Origin: Halobacteriales archaeon QS_9_67_15
Lineage (GTDB): Archaea; Halobacteriota; Halobacteria; Halobacteriales; Haloarculaceae
Length of the DNA: 11,283 nucleotides
Assembly: GCA_003023165.1 (NCBI GenBank)
Contig: PXSD01000044.1
Location: 1-11,283, forward strand
Direction: 5' to 3'
Shown: positions 1 through 6,514 of the stretch, in pieces
How positions within the stretch are numbered: position 1 is the stretch's first letter
Layout of the letters: the number at the start of each line of letters is the position of its first letter
The notes under the pieces: model-generated
Told to the model about the DNA's origin: nothing
Seen by the model: only the letters and a program-made list of their open reading frames with translations
The model's database searches: none
Translations under genes and position numbers: made by a program

Positions 1-671
1 ACCTGCTCGGACTGCTGGCCGACAACGGGATCGACCCCGAGACGGCCCTCGACGTGGCCTGCGGCATCGGCCGTCACGCGGTGGAACTCGCCGACCGCGG
101 CGTCGACGTTCGCGGGATCGACATCTCCGAGAGCTACCTCGAGCGCGCCCGCGAGCGCGTCGCCGAGCGCGGCGTCGGCGACCGTGTCACCGTCGAGCGG
201 GCGGACATGCGCGACCTCCCGGAGCGAGACGGCCGGTACGACCTCGTCTGTAACCTCTGGACTTCGTTCGGCTACTACGACGAGGGGACAGACCGCGCGG
301 TGCTCGCGGGCATGTACGAGCGGACGGCCGACGACGGCGCGCTCGTGCTCGAACTCGTCAACCGCGAAGGCGTCTTGGCGGACTTCCGCGCGGCGGCCGT
401 CCCCGAGGACGACGACCGTTACGTCGTCGAATCGGTCGACTACGACCCGGAGACCGCCCGGATGCAGACGACCCGTCGCGTCTTCGCGCCGTCCGGCGAC
501 GGGTACGACTACGAGGGCGAGATGGTCTACGACGTGCGCCTCTACGCGCCGGCCGAACTCGCACGCGCGTGCCGTGAGGTCGGGTTCACGGACGTCTCGC
601 TGTACGCAGACCTCGACGGAACGGAACTGGAGCGGGAGTCGACGCGCCTCGTCGTCGTCGCCGAGCCGTAG
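1..671 (+). CDS. Class I SAM-dependent methyltransferase, 5'-truncated by window edge
   Basis: Reading from base 3, an open frame runs without a stop to TAG at 669-671, so the gene begins left of the window. The first visible residues lead into a SAM-binding motif I (ALDVACGIGRHAVELA). An acidic residue follows at the end of the next strand (VRGIDIS), and then the segment RYDLVCNLWTSFGYY, the usual motif IV region of small-molecule methyltransferases. The fold is a Rossmann-type class I methyltransferase (methyltransferase 11/25-like). The C-terminal half, rich in beta-strand-like segments ending in RLVVVAEP, fits an appended substrate-side domain. The substrate cannot be read from the sequence. 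A GTG at 54 lies inside motif I and cannot be the true start. The gene stands 130 bp upstream of the next plus-strand gene. Family is secure; function is unknown. Confidence 0.88.
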   Translation, partial: LLGLLADNGIDPETALDVACGIGRHAVELADRGVDVRGIDISESYLERARERVAERGVGDRVTVERADMRDLPERDGRYDLVCNLWTSFGYYDEGTDRAVLAGMYERTADDGALVLELVNREGVLADFRAAAVPEDDDRYVVESVDYDPETARMQTTRRVFAPSGDGYDYEGEMVYDVRLYAPAELARACREVGFTDVSLYADLDGTELERESTRLVVVAEP

Positions 672-742
672 CCGCTCGGATCGGAGTCAAAGGCGTTCCT
701 CCCCGAGTGGCAGACGAACGAACCCACCCGGCAATCGAGTGG

Positions 743-760
743 CTCAAAGACCTCTTTGAG
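743..760. promoter_or_regulatory. Small inverted repeat upstream of GT87 gene
   Basis: Perfect 7-bp arms CTCAAAG and CTTTGAG are separated by ACCT, about 42 bases before the GT87 start codon. The 672-801 gap holds nothing else I can recognise, and no TATA box is placed for a leaderless start at 802. The repeat could be an operator, or a hairpin ending the upstream methyltransferase transcript. Seven-bp arms can arise by chance, so this is a weak call. Confidence 0.25.
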
Positions 761-801
761 TCGACGGAAGACACTCGTCACCGACGACAGTAGCGCCGAA
801 C

Positions 802-2106
802 ATGTCACTGCTCGCGGGCCTGTGGGCGCGTCGCCGGGAGCGGCCGGCGCTCGTCGCTCTCGCGGGGCTCCTCCTCGGGGCACTGCTGGTCTATCCCGCC
901 GTGGACTGGTGGCTGCGTGCCGGTTTCGAGTTCGCCTCGGGGTTCCGGTTCGGCGACTTCGGTGCCTACGGCGGGGCGGTCGAGCGCTGGCGGGCCGGGG
1001 AGTCGCTCTACCAGACGACCGTGGAGGGCGGGTTCTGGGGGACGTACCTCTATCCGCCGGTCGTCGTCCTCCTGTTCTGGCCGTTCGAGGCGTTTCTGGA
1101 GTTCCGACCCGGGGCGATGGCGTGGGTTGTCACCACCGGACTGTTCCTGTGGCTCGGTCTCCAGGCGCTCGTCGGTGCGTTGGGGCACGGCCTCCGCTGG
1201 TACGAGCGTCTCGGGCTGGCGTGGCTCGTCGCCGGGTTCCAGCCGGCGGTCCTGACCGCGAAACTCGGACAGACGGCGCTGTTCATGGCCGGACTCCTCT
1301 CGTTCGCCGCGGCCGCGACGGTTCGAGACGGGCGCGACGCGAGCGCCGACGGAGCGGAGTCGACTCACTACTGGGCGTATGTGAGCGGTGCGGCGACTGC
1401 GCTCGTCGGGACCGTCAAGTTCGCGTACGCCCCCGTCGGCGCACACCTCCTGCACGACCGCCGTCGCATGGTCGGTGCACTCCTGGCGCTGCCCCCGCTT
1501 CTCTGGCTCTCTATCCGCTTTTTCGGCGTCGACGCTCACCGAACGTACGTCGAGGTCCTCCGGTGGGGTGTCGAGCGGGGGAGCGACGAGGCGCGGTCGC
1601 CGACGCTCTGGCTCGCGCCGTACTTCAAGCCCCTCGGCTGGGTGCCGGCCGCCCAGGCGCTCCGCGTGGTCGTCTGTCTCGGCGTCGCCGGGCTCTCGGT
1701 ACTCGCTCCGCCGCGAGCCCGCCGGACCGTCTTTGCGCTCGGCGTCGCCACGGTCCCGCTGTTCACCCCTCAGACGTACGCGTACTACTTCGTCGCGCTC
1801 CTCCCGGCCGCGGTGCTCCTCTTGGCCGGCGAACTCGACCGCGACGGTCGGCCCGAACTGGTCCTGCTCGCCGTCCTCTCGCTCCACCTGCACTCCTACG
1901 GGCTGAAGTTCCTCGTCCACACCGTCCCCGACGCCGTTCCGGCCTTCGAGGCGCTCCGACCCGCCTATCTGCTCCTCCAGCCGGGGCTGTGGGGGTCGTC
2001 GCTGTTGTTCGGTCTCGCCGCGGTCAGAGTTACACAGTCGGTCGACTGGTCAGTCCTCCCGAGCGCGGTCGTCGACGGCGAGAGCGCGGGTGCGGCCGAC
2101 GAGTAG
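802..2106 (+). CDS. GT87/DUF2029 family polytopic membrane glycosyltransferase-like protein
   Basis: This is a 434-residue protein with about ten hydrophobic segments, including residues 15-34, 83-99, 105-125, 134-150, 157-172, 224-241, 286-302, 309-321, 327-342, 352-363 and 390-408. It belongs to the GT-C-type polyprenyl-phosphate sugar transferases (GT87, DUF2029). Diagnostic features are an extracytoplasmic segment after the first helix with Asp52 in FGDFGAY (the usual catalytic acid position), WRAGESLYQ, and YPP at 84-86. Such enzymes typically transfer mannose or another sugar from a lipid carrier to a surface glycan; the donor and acceptor here are unknown. The last 15 residues (PSAVVDGESAGAADE) lie inside the first copy of a 99-bp repeat and form a soluble acidic tail. 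The gene converges on coaBC with 30 bp between the stop codons. Confidence 0.8.
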   Translation: MSLLAGLWARRRERPALVALAGLLLGALLVYPAVDWWLRAGFEFASGFRFGDFGAYGGAVERWRAGESLYQTTVEGGFWGTYLYPPVVVLLFWPFEAFLEFRPGAMAWVVTTGLFLWLGLQALVGALGHGLRWYERLGLAWLVAGFQPAVLTAKLGQTALFMAGLLSFAAAATVRDGRDASADGAESTHYWAYVSGAATALVGTVKFAYAPVGAHLLHDRRRMVGALLALPPLLWLSIRFFGVDAHRTYVEVLRWGVERGSDEARSPTLWLAPYFKPLGWVPAAQALRVVVCLGVAGLSVLAPPRARRTVFALGVATVPLFTPQTYAYYFVALLPAAVLLLAGELDRDGRPELVLLAVLSLHLHSYGLKFLVHTVPDAVPAFEALRPAYLLLQPGLWGSSLLFGLAAVRVTQSVDWSVLPSAVVDGESAGAADE

Positions 2107-2157
2107 CCGCCCGAAGAGCGCGGCGGCGGGCCGCGGTCAGTCGTCGTCGGCGAGTTC
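2059..2157 (+). repeat. 99-bp exact direct repeat, copy 1 (probable source)
   Basis: This copy matches 2864-2962 base for base, with the first mismatches at 2058/2863 and 2158/2963. It spans the last 15 codons and stop of the GT87 gene, the 30-bp convergent spacer, and the stop plus last codons (ELADDD) of coaBC on the other strand. Because both genes read sensibly through it, this is probably the original location. Confidence 0.97.
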
Positions 2158-3090
2158 CATGACGCTCGCGTCGTTGCCCACGACGAAGGCCATCTCAGCG
2201 CGGTCGAGCAGGTCCCGCGCCGCCGCGACGATGTCGTCGTCGTCGCCGCCCGTCTCGGTCTTGAAGCCGACGATCGGGAGGTCGGGGTGGCTCTCCCGGA
2301 CGCCGTCGACGAGTTTCGGCGTCGGTTCGAGTTCGAGCGTGAGCGACTCCTGTCCGGACCGGATCTTCGAGTCCCGGCGCTCGACGGTGTAGTCGGAGAC
2401 CGCGGCCGCGGAGACGAGCGCGTCCGCGTCCCCGACCGCGTCCAGCGTCGCCGCCAGCATCTCCGCGGCCGACTCGACGGACTCGACGCTCGCGTACGGC
2501 AGGTCCTCGCCGCCGTCGCGGACGACGGTCACGTCGGCACCGCGGAGGTAACAGGCGCGAGCGACCGCCCGACCGGTCTTGCCGGAGGCCCGGTTCGAGA
2601 GCGTTCTGATAGGGTCGACTGACTCCGTCGTCGCGCCGCTGGTGACGACGACCCGGTCGTCGGCGAGCGGATCCGGCGTCGCCGCGCGTGCGGTCGCCAG
2701 TGCGATGGCGTCCTCGGTCGCTATCTTCGCTTTGCCCTCCTCGACGCGCGGGTCGACGAAGTCGACGCCCCACGACTCGACGCGGTCGATGGCGTCGAGG
2801 ACGCCCGGGTGGTCGTACATCGGCTCGTGCATCGCCGGCGCGACGACGACCGGGACGCCGGCACCGAGCGCGGTCGTCGACGGCGAGAGCGCGGGTGCGG
2901 CCGACGAGTAGCCGCCCGAAGAGCGCGGCGGCGGGCCGCGGTCAGTCGTCGTCGGCGAGTTCTCCGCGGCGCTCGTCGTGACGGCCCTGACGCTCGCGCC
3001 GCGGCGACGCAGTTCGTGGGCGAGCTCGACAGTTTTCACCGCGGCGATGGACCCGGTCACACCCAGCGCGACGTTGACGCCGTCCAGCAT
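2137..3090 (-). CDS. coaBC: Bifunctional CoaBC (phosphopantothenoylcysteine decarboxylase / phosphopantothenate-cysteine ligase) with a disrupted CoaC domain
   Basis: The ORF encodes 317 residues from the ATG at 3090. Its N-terminus (VNVALGVTGSIAAVKTVELAHELRR) is the FMN-binding start of CoaC, and APAMHEPMYDHP at 85-96 matches the PxMNxxMW-like motif. From about residue 140 a full CoaB ligase follows: SGATTESVDP, TLSNRASGKTG, AAAVSDYTV, LTLELEPTPKLV, GFKTET and VVGNDAS. Together these domains make 4'-phosphopantetheine from phosphopantothenate and cysteine in CoA synthesis. Residues 44-76 are anomalous. They are encoded by copy 2 of a 99-bp repeat and read as low-complexity Pro/Ser/Thr sequence, where the family has roughly 60-65 residues carrying the active-site His motif and the ATANT/GKIA segment. 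The frame stays open, but decarboxylase activity would be expected to be lost. The start fits a leaderless TATA box. Confidence 0.88.
   Translation of the reverse strand: MLDGVNVALGVTGSIAAVKTVELAHELRRRGASVRAVTTSAAENSPTTTDRGPPPRSSGGYSSAAPALSPSTTALGAGVPVVVAPAMHEPMYDHPGVLDAIDRVESWGVDFVDPRVEEGKAKIATEDAIALATARAATPDPLADDRVVVTSGATTESVDPIRTLSNRASGKTGRAVARACYLRGADVTVVRDGGEDLPYASVESVESAAEMLAATLDAVGDADALVSAAAVSDYTVERRDSKIRSGQESLTLELEPTPKLVDGVRESHPDLPIVGFKTETGGDDDDIVAAARDLLDRAEMAFVVGNDASVMELADDD
2864..2962 (+). repeat. 99-bp exact direct repeat, copy 2 inside coaBC
   Basis: Identical to 2059-2157 and in the same orientation, 805 bp downstream. Here it is read on the minus strand in a different frame from copy 1 (NSPTTTDRG... 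to ...STTALG) and sits inside the CoaC domain. Only its left end (STTALG codons) coincides with sequence expected in CoaC, where the family has ATTALGAG. This is the misplaced copy. Confidence 0.97.
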
Positions 3091-3115
3091 CGCCCTGACG
3101 TTCGCCCCCGCGAAA

Positions 3116-3123
3116 CTTATAAG
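3116..3123 (-). promoter_or_regulatory. TATA box for coaBC (palindromic CTTATAAG)
   Basis: CTTATAAG is centred about 29 bases upstream of the coaBC ATG on the minus strand, consistent with a leaderless transcript. The 3091-3286 gap is the divergent coaBC/pyrB promoter region. Because the box is self-complementary it could in principle also fire toward pyrB, giving a leader of about 140 nt. I see no better TATA box closer to pyrB. Confidence 0.6.
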
Positions 3124-3154
3124 AGACGGCTCGGGCCAGGCACTCGACCGTACT

Positions 3155-3226
3155 CGGCTCCGAGACAGCACACCGGAACCGAACAGTCCGGCGCCACCCC
3201 CGGTCTGGCCGGTCTCTGTGGAGCCG
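3155..3226 (+). other. Imperfect inverted repeat in the pyrB upstream region
   Basis: CGGCTCC-GAGAC at 3155-3166 pairs with GTCTC-TGT-GGAGCCG at 3212-3226, leaving one 3-base bulge. If pyrB is transcribed from a start near 3145, this would form a 12-bp stem in its leader, about 60 nt before the start codon. Whether that RNA exists is unknown, and GC-rich DNA produces such stems easily. Confidence 0.25.
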
Positions 3227-3286
3227 GTGTCGACGCGTGACCCCGTGTCGGGAGATTCAAGACAATCGAGGGCGCGACTCTATTCG

Positions 3287-4201
3287 ATGCGTCACGACCA
3301 CATTATCAGTGCGAAACAACTCTCGCGGGCGGACATCGAGGAGGTGTTGGACCGGGCCGCGGAGATGGACGCGGACCCGGAGACCTTCGCGGACCGCCAC
3401 GGGAACGCACTGCTCGGGCTCCTCTTCTTCGAGCCGAGCACGCGGACGAAGATGAGCTTCACCGCGGCGGTCAAGCGGCTGGGCGGCGACGTGGTAGACC
3501 TGGGCACCGTCGAGTCGTCCAGCGTCAAAAAAGGCGAGAGCCTCGCGGACACGGTTCGTGTGGTCGAGGGCTATGCGGACGCGCTCGTGCTTCGCCACCC
3601 GAGCGAGGGGTCGGCTCAGATGGCGAGCGAGTTCGTCGACGTCCCGCTGATCAACGCCGGCGACGGCGCCGGGCAACACCCCACGCAGACCCTGCTCGAC
3701 CTCTACACCATCAGGGAGTCGGCCGGGTTCGACGACCTCACGATCGGGATCATGGGCGACCTGAAGTACGGCCGGACGGTGCACTCGCTTGCCCACGCGC
3801 TGACGACCGTCGACGCCGACCAGCACTTCGTCAGCCCGGAGAGTCTGCAGCTCCCGCGGAACGTCCGGTACGACCTCCACGAGGAGGGCGCGTCGATCCG
3901 CGAACACACCGAACTCGAACCGGTCCTCCCGGAGCTGGACGTGCTCTACGTCACGCGAATTCAGGCCGAGCGATTCCCCGACGAGAGCGAGTACCGTGCG
4001 GTGGCCGGAGAGTACCAGATCGACGCCGAGACCTTGGAGGCCGCACGCGACGACCTGACGGTCATGCACCCGCTCCCGCGAGTGGACGAGATCGCCCACG
4101 ACATCGACGAGACCGACCACGCACACTACTTCCAGCAGGCACACAGCGGCGTCCCGGTCAGGATGGCGCTGCTGGACCTCGTCCTCGGAGGTGACCGATG
4201 A
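3287..4201 (+). CDS. pyrB: Aspartate carbamoyltransferase catalytic subunit
   Basis: This 304-residue protein is full length for archaeal PyrB. It catalyses carbamoyl phosphate + aspartate to N-carbamoyl-aspartate, the committed step of pyrimidine synthesis, as cytosolic trimers assembled with PyrI. Visible signatures are the carbamoyl-phosphate loop FFEPSTRTKMSF (STRT at 51-54), SVKKGES with the catalytic-loop lysine near 82, HPTQ at 131-134, GDLKYGRTVHSL at 157-168 and MHPLPR at 260-265, so the active site appears intact. The open frame extends upstream of 3287, but that part is arginine/proline-rich and antisense to coaBC. The ATG at 3287 gives the family N-terminus (MRHDHIISAKQLSR). The stop overlaps the pyrI start (ATGA), indicating translational coupling. 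Confidence 0.97.
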   Translation: MRHDHIISAKQLSRADIEEVLDRAAEMDADPETFADRHGNALLGLLFFEPSTRTKMSFTAAVKRLGGDVVDLGTVESSSVKKGESLADTVRVVEGYADALVLRHPSEGSAQMASEFVDVPLINAGDGAGQHPTQTLLDLYTIRESAGFDDLTIGIMGDLKYGRTVHSLAHALTTVDADQHFVSPESLQLPRNVRYDLHEEGASIREHTELEPVLPELDVLYVTRIQAERFPDESEYRAVAGEYQIDAETLEAARDDLTVMHPLPRVDEIAHDIDETDHAHYFQQAHSGVPVRMALLDLVLGGDR

Positions 4202-4659
4202 GCGACCGCGAACTCCGCGTCAGCAAGATCCGCAACGGGACCGTAATCGACCACATCTCGGCGGGACAGGCGCTGAACGTGCTCGCCATCCTCGGGATCG
4301 ACGCCGGGAGCGGCGAGACGGTCAGCGTCGGGATGCGCGTCCCGAGCGACCGCCTCGGCTCCAAGGACATCGTCAAGGTCGAGGGCCGCGAACTGAGCCA
4401 GGACGAGGTCGACGTCCTCTCGCTCATCGCGCCCGCGGCGACGATCAACATCGTTCGGGAGTTCGATGTAGTCGAGAAACACCGCGTCGAGCGACCGAGC
4501 GAGGTCGTCGGCGTCCTCTCGTGTCCGAATCCCCACTGTGTCACCACCGAAGACGAGCCGGTCGAGTCGCGCTTCGACGTCCTGGACGACGGCATCCGCT
4601 GTTCGTACTGCGACACCATCGTCCGTGACGGCATCGCCGAGCAGATCGACGTGGCCTGA
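4198..4659 (+). CDS. pyrI: Aspartate carbamoyltransferase regulatory subunit
   Basis: This 153-residue PyrI carries an N-terminal nucleotide-effector domain (RVSKIRNGTVIDHI, the conserved opening that includes the effector-site region) and a C-terminal zinc domain with Cys109, Cys114, Cys135 and Cys138 (CPNPHC and CSYC). In characterised enzymes this zinc domain contacts PyrB, and the N-terminal domain binds CTP or ATP to tune activity. Length and motifs are complete. The ATG overlaps the pyrB stop by four bases, giving stoichiometric co-expression. An 80-bp imperfect palindrome begins at the base following the TGA stop. Confidence 0.96.
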   Translation: MSDRELRVSKIRNGTVIDHISAGQALNVLAILGIDAGSGETVSVGMRVPSDRLGSKDIVKVEGRELSQDEVDVLSLIAPAATINIVREFDVVEKHRVERPSEVVGVLSCPNPHCVTTEDEPVESRFDVLDDGIRCSYCDTIVRDGIAEQIDVA

Positions 4660-4739
4660 TACGGATTATTGTAGCGATTTACCGGTACGCGCCGACCCCG
4701 GGGCCGGCGCTATCCGGAAATAGTCTACAATAACCCGTA
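4660..4739. repeat. 80-bp imperfect palindrome with 15-bp terminal arms, MITE-like or 3' UTR structure
   Basis: The terminal arms TACGGATTATTGTAG (4660-4674) and CTACAATAACCCGTA (4725-4739) match at 14 of 15 positions. The symmetry continues inward to CCCCGGGG, centred exactly between 4699 and 4700. Counting by hand, 30 of 40 base pairs across the half-site are complementary. The arms are AT-rich, unlike the surroundings. TGA lies directly on both sides (4657-4659, which is the pyrI stop, and 4740-4742), and the arms also begin and end with TA; either could be a target duplication. It may be a small non-autonomous element, a dispersed palindrome, or a structured pyrBI 3' end. No transposase is present. 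Confidence 0.7.
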
Positions 4740-4842
4740 TGAGCCGTCTTTCCGACACTCATCCGAGCACGACTACCGAAGTATCCGCGAACTCGACAGT
4801 GTGAGTCGGTCGCAGGTGGTGACCCACGCTTACCAGAAACAC

Positions 4843-4848
4843 TTTAAT
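4843..4848 (+). promoter_or_regulatory. TATA box for the 25-residue microprotein
   Basis: TTTAAT within ACTTTAATCA is centred about 26-27 bases before the ATG at 4872, the spacing of a leaderless haloarchaeal promoter. The rest of 4740-4842 shows no other element I can support. Confidence 0.6.
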
Positions 4849-4871
4849 CAATTGCCACGAAGGCACGACTG

Positions 4872-4949
4872 ATGTCCAAGAAATCACTGCTCCTGGTGGT
4901 CGTCCTGTTCGCCATCGCCGTCGCCTACAAGACGGCGCTCGGCGAGTAA
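4872..4949 (+). CDS. 25-residue single-span membrane microprotein
   Basis: The reading frame is MSKKSLLLVVVLFAIAVAYK, then TALGE and TAA. The protein is a short Lys-rich N-terminus, about 15 consecutive hydrophobic residues and a short tail. This would span the membrane once, or act as an uncleaved signal-like segment. Evidence that it is real: hydrophobic Lys-containing sequence is atypical of chance frames in this GC-rich, Arg-rich background, and a TATA box sits at leaderless spacing. No family function is assigned. It stands alone, between the pyrI palindrome and the glycosidase-like gene, and is followed by a perfect 9-bp hairpin at 4984. Confidence 0.7.
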   Translation: MSKKSLLLVVVLFAIAVAYKTALGE

Positions 4950-4983
4950 CCCTCGCCCGCTGCAGGGTGGCGTCTCTCCCGTG

Positions 4984-5006
4984 CGCCGACGGGGCGACCG
5001 TCGGCG
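4984..5006. other. Perfect 9-bp stem-loop
   Basis: CGCCGACGG and CCGTCGGCG pair perfectly around a five-base loop (GGCGA), starting 35 bases after the microprotein stop and ending 70 bases before the next start codon. It could mark the 3' end of the microprotein transcript. There is no following T-run, so a classical terminator is not supported. Confidence 0.35.
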
Positions 5007-5076
5007 AATCGGGTGTGGTATCGCGTTCCGACCGCTTTTCCGAACGACTTACACCGGCGGACGCGTACCGACGGGT

Positions 5077-5904
5077 ATGTACGGCGTCGTCACGCGCAAC
5101 GAGCCGGAGCTGGAGTGGGCGGAGTTCGACCGCGGGTTCTACGAGGTCAAAGACGTGACCGGCCGAGCCGCCGAGCCCGTCGACAGCGCCGTGAACATGG
5201 TCTCCTGTTTCGGCGACAACAAGGCGGCCGCGGACAACCCCGACCTGGTCCCCGTCAGCGACGAGGGCGACCCGGCGACGCGCGACCGGCCGTACTTCGA
5301 CTGGGCCTACGTCTGTCCGACTCACGAACGCTACCGGGAGGGGCTGCTGGAGATCATCGAGGACGCCGCTGGCGCCAACGAGGACGTGCGCCTCGACGAC
5401 GTCGGCTTCCCGCGCGAGGAGTACTGCCACTGCGACCGCTGCGAGACGGCGTTCGCCGAGAGCGAGTTCGGAGACTGGGGTGAGTGGCGCGCGAACGTCA
5501 TCACCGGGTTCGTCGCCGACGCCCGCGAGCGGATCCCGGGCGCCCTCTCGCTGACGCTGTATCCCGACCCCTATCCCGGACACATCTTCGACCGCGCCGG
5601 GACAGACGTGGACGCGCTCGCCGAGTACGTCGACGAGTTCGTCGTGCCGATCTACGACATGGCATACACGACGACCTACTGGCTGGAGGTCATCGCCCGC
5701 GGCTTCGTCGACGCGCTCGATACGCCCTTCTCCATCGAACTCTACGCGGTTGACGTCGACATCAACAACCTCGTCCACGCGACGGAGGTGGCCGAGGAGT
5801 ACGCCGAGTCCGTGCTGTTCGGATACGACGCGAGCAACGCTCGCGCGACGGTCCGCCGGATGCGGGCGGACGCTCGCGAGGGCGAGCAGTTCGACCCGCG
5901 GTGA
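5077..5904 (+). CDS. Conserved glycoside hydrolase-like (TIM-barrel) protein, function unknown
   Basis: The protein has 275 residues from the ATG at 5077, with a weak TATA-like CTTACA about 27 bases upstream. An in-frame extension to 4981 exists but is Arg-rich and non-family-like. The pattern resembles uncharacterised TIM-barrel glycosidase-like proteins. VCPTHERYREGLLEII at 79-94 precedes a strand ending RLDDVGFPREEYCHCDRC at 105-122, where acidic residues sit with a CxCxxC cluster (Cys117, Cys119, Cys122). Later strands read LSLTLYPDPYPG, EFVVPIYDMAY and PFSIELYAVDVD. The Cys cluster could bind a metal or be structural. No signal peptide is evident, so it is probably cytosolic. Substrate and catalysis are unknown. 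It converges on the Nudix gene with 46 bp between. Confidence 0.6.
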   Translation: MYGVVTRNEPELEWAEFDRGFYEVKDVTGRAAEPVDSAVNMVSCFGDNKAAADNPDLVPVSDEGDPATRDRPYFDWAYVCPTHERYREGLLEIIEDAAGANEDVRLDDVGFPREEYCHCDRCETAFAESEFGDWGEWRANVITGFVADARERIPGALSLTLYPDPYPGHIFDRAGTDVDALAEYVDEFVVPIYDMAYTTTYWLEVIARGFVDALDTPFSIELYAVDVDINNLVHATEVAEEYAESVLFGYDASNARATVRRMRADAREGEQFDPR

Positions 5905-5950
5905 GACGTCGTCGCCGCGCGATACCGCACCGTCGACCCCGAGCCCGCAG

Positions 5951-6514
5951 TCACTCGTCGAACCGCTTGCCGCGCCACTCTCCCAAAACGGCTCTGTCTC
6001 GCGTGTTCTCCGGGAGCTGTTCGAACCACTGCGCGTCGACGATCTCGCCGTCCGGGTCGCTGACGTCGAGGGCCGTCGACGTGGCTTCGCCCTCGAAGAT
6101 CGGGAGGACGCCCCACGTCTCGTGGCTGTCACAGTGGAATCGGACTTCGCCGAGGACCCCGAGGCCGTCGTACTCGACGTCGATCCCCGCTTCCTCACCG
6201 AGTTCTCGACGTGCACCCGCCCGGACCGTCTCGTCTGGCTCGACTTCGCCGCCGGGGAGGACCCACGTGTCGATCGACGCCTGTTTCACCAGCAGTAACT
6301 CCCCTGAGGGGCGATACGCGAGAGTGTGGGCTCCGAAGGGCAGCCCGTGGGACTCGATCCGCTCCGCGACGGTCTTGAACCGGCCGCGGGACACCCAGCG
6401 GGTCGTCTCGTACTCGACGTAGTCGTCGGCCTCGCCGGCGAAGCGATGGTACACCTGTTCGGCCTGCTGGTCGGCTTCGCTGGCGAGGTACCAGAGGTTG
6501 TCGACGGCAGTCAT
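5951..6514 (-). CDS. Nudix hydrolase
   Basis: The protein has 187 residues. Residues 89-111 form a perfect Nudix box, GEVEPDE then seven residues, then RELGEEAGI (GX5EX7REUXEEXGU), which binds Mg2+ and hydrolyses a nucleoside diphosphate-X bond. The helical N-terminal part (MTAVDNLWYLASEADQQAEQ to RFKTVAERI, about 55 residues) precedes the Nudix core (AHTLAYRPSGELLLVKQ). Haloarchaea carry many such proteins, and the substrate is not readable. The ATG at 6514 is chosen because the in-frame upstream sequence is non-family-like and contains the promoter. The start overlaps by ATGA the stop of a 24-codon leader ORF that sits at leaderless distance from a TATA box. Confidence 0.92.
   Translation of the reverse strand: MTAVDNLWYLASEADQQAEQVYHRFAGEADDYVEYETTRWVSRGRFKTVAERIESHGLPFGAHTLAYRPSGELLLVKQASIDTWVLPGGEVEPDETVRAGARRELGEEAGIDVEYDGLGVLGEVRFHCDSHETWGVLPIFEGEATSTALDVSDPDGEIVDAQWFEQLPENTRDRAVLGEWRGKRFDE

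Noticed and set aside
805..1920. Long minus-strand ORF antisense to the GT87 gene (371 codons)
   Set aside because: Highly charged, repetitive sequence without any domain, typical of a shadow frame in GC-rich DNA; the plus strand encodes a coherent membrane protein over the same bases.
2059..2962. Phase-variable switch by recombination between the 99-bp repeats
   Set aside because: The repeats are direct, so recombination would delete 805 bp carrying the CoaB domain and not toggle a gene; nothing else suggests a regulated switch.
3257..4144. Minus-strand ORF antisense to pyrB (295 codons)
   Set aside because: pyrB has complete catalytic motifs on the plus strand; the opposite frame shows no recognisable family and is explained by codon bias.
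4739..4804. 21-codon ORF starting at the right tip of the palindrome (MSRLSDTHPS...)
   Set aside because: No TATA box at suitable spacing, a polar composition without pattern, and a start lying within the palindrome tip; nothing distinguishes it from chance.
4759..6216. Minus-strand ORF of 485 codons across the microprotein and glycosidase-like gene
   Set aside because: It also overlaps the Nudix gene in another frame, is Arg/Ser/Val-rich without domains, and is a shadow.
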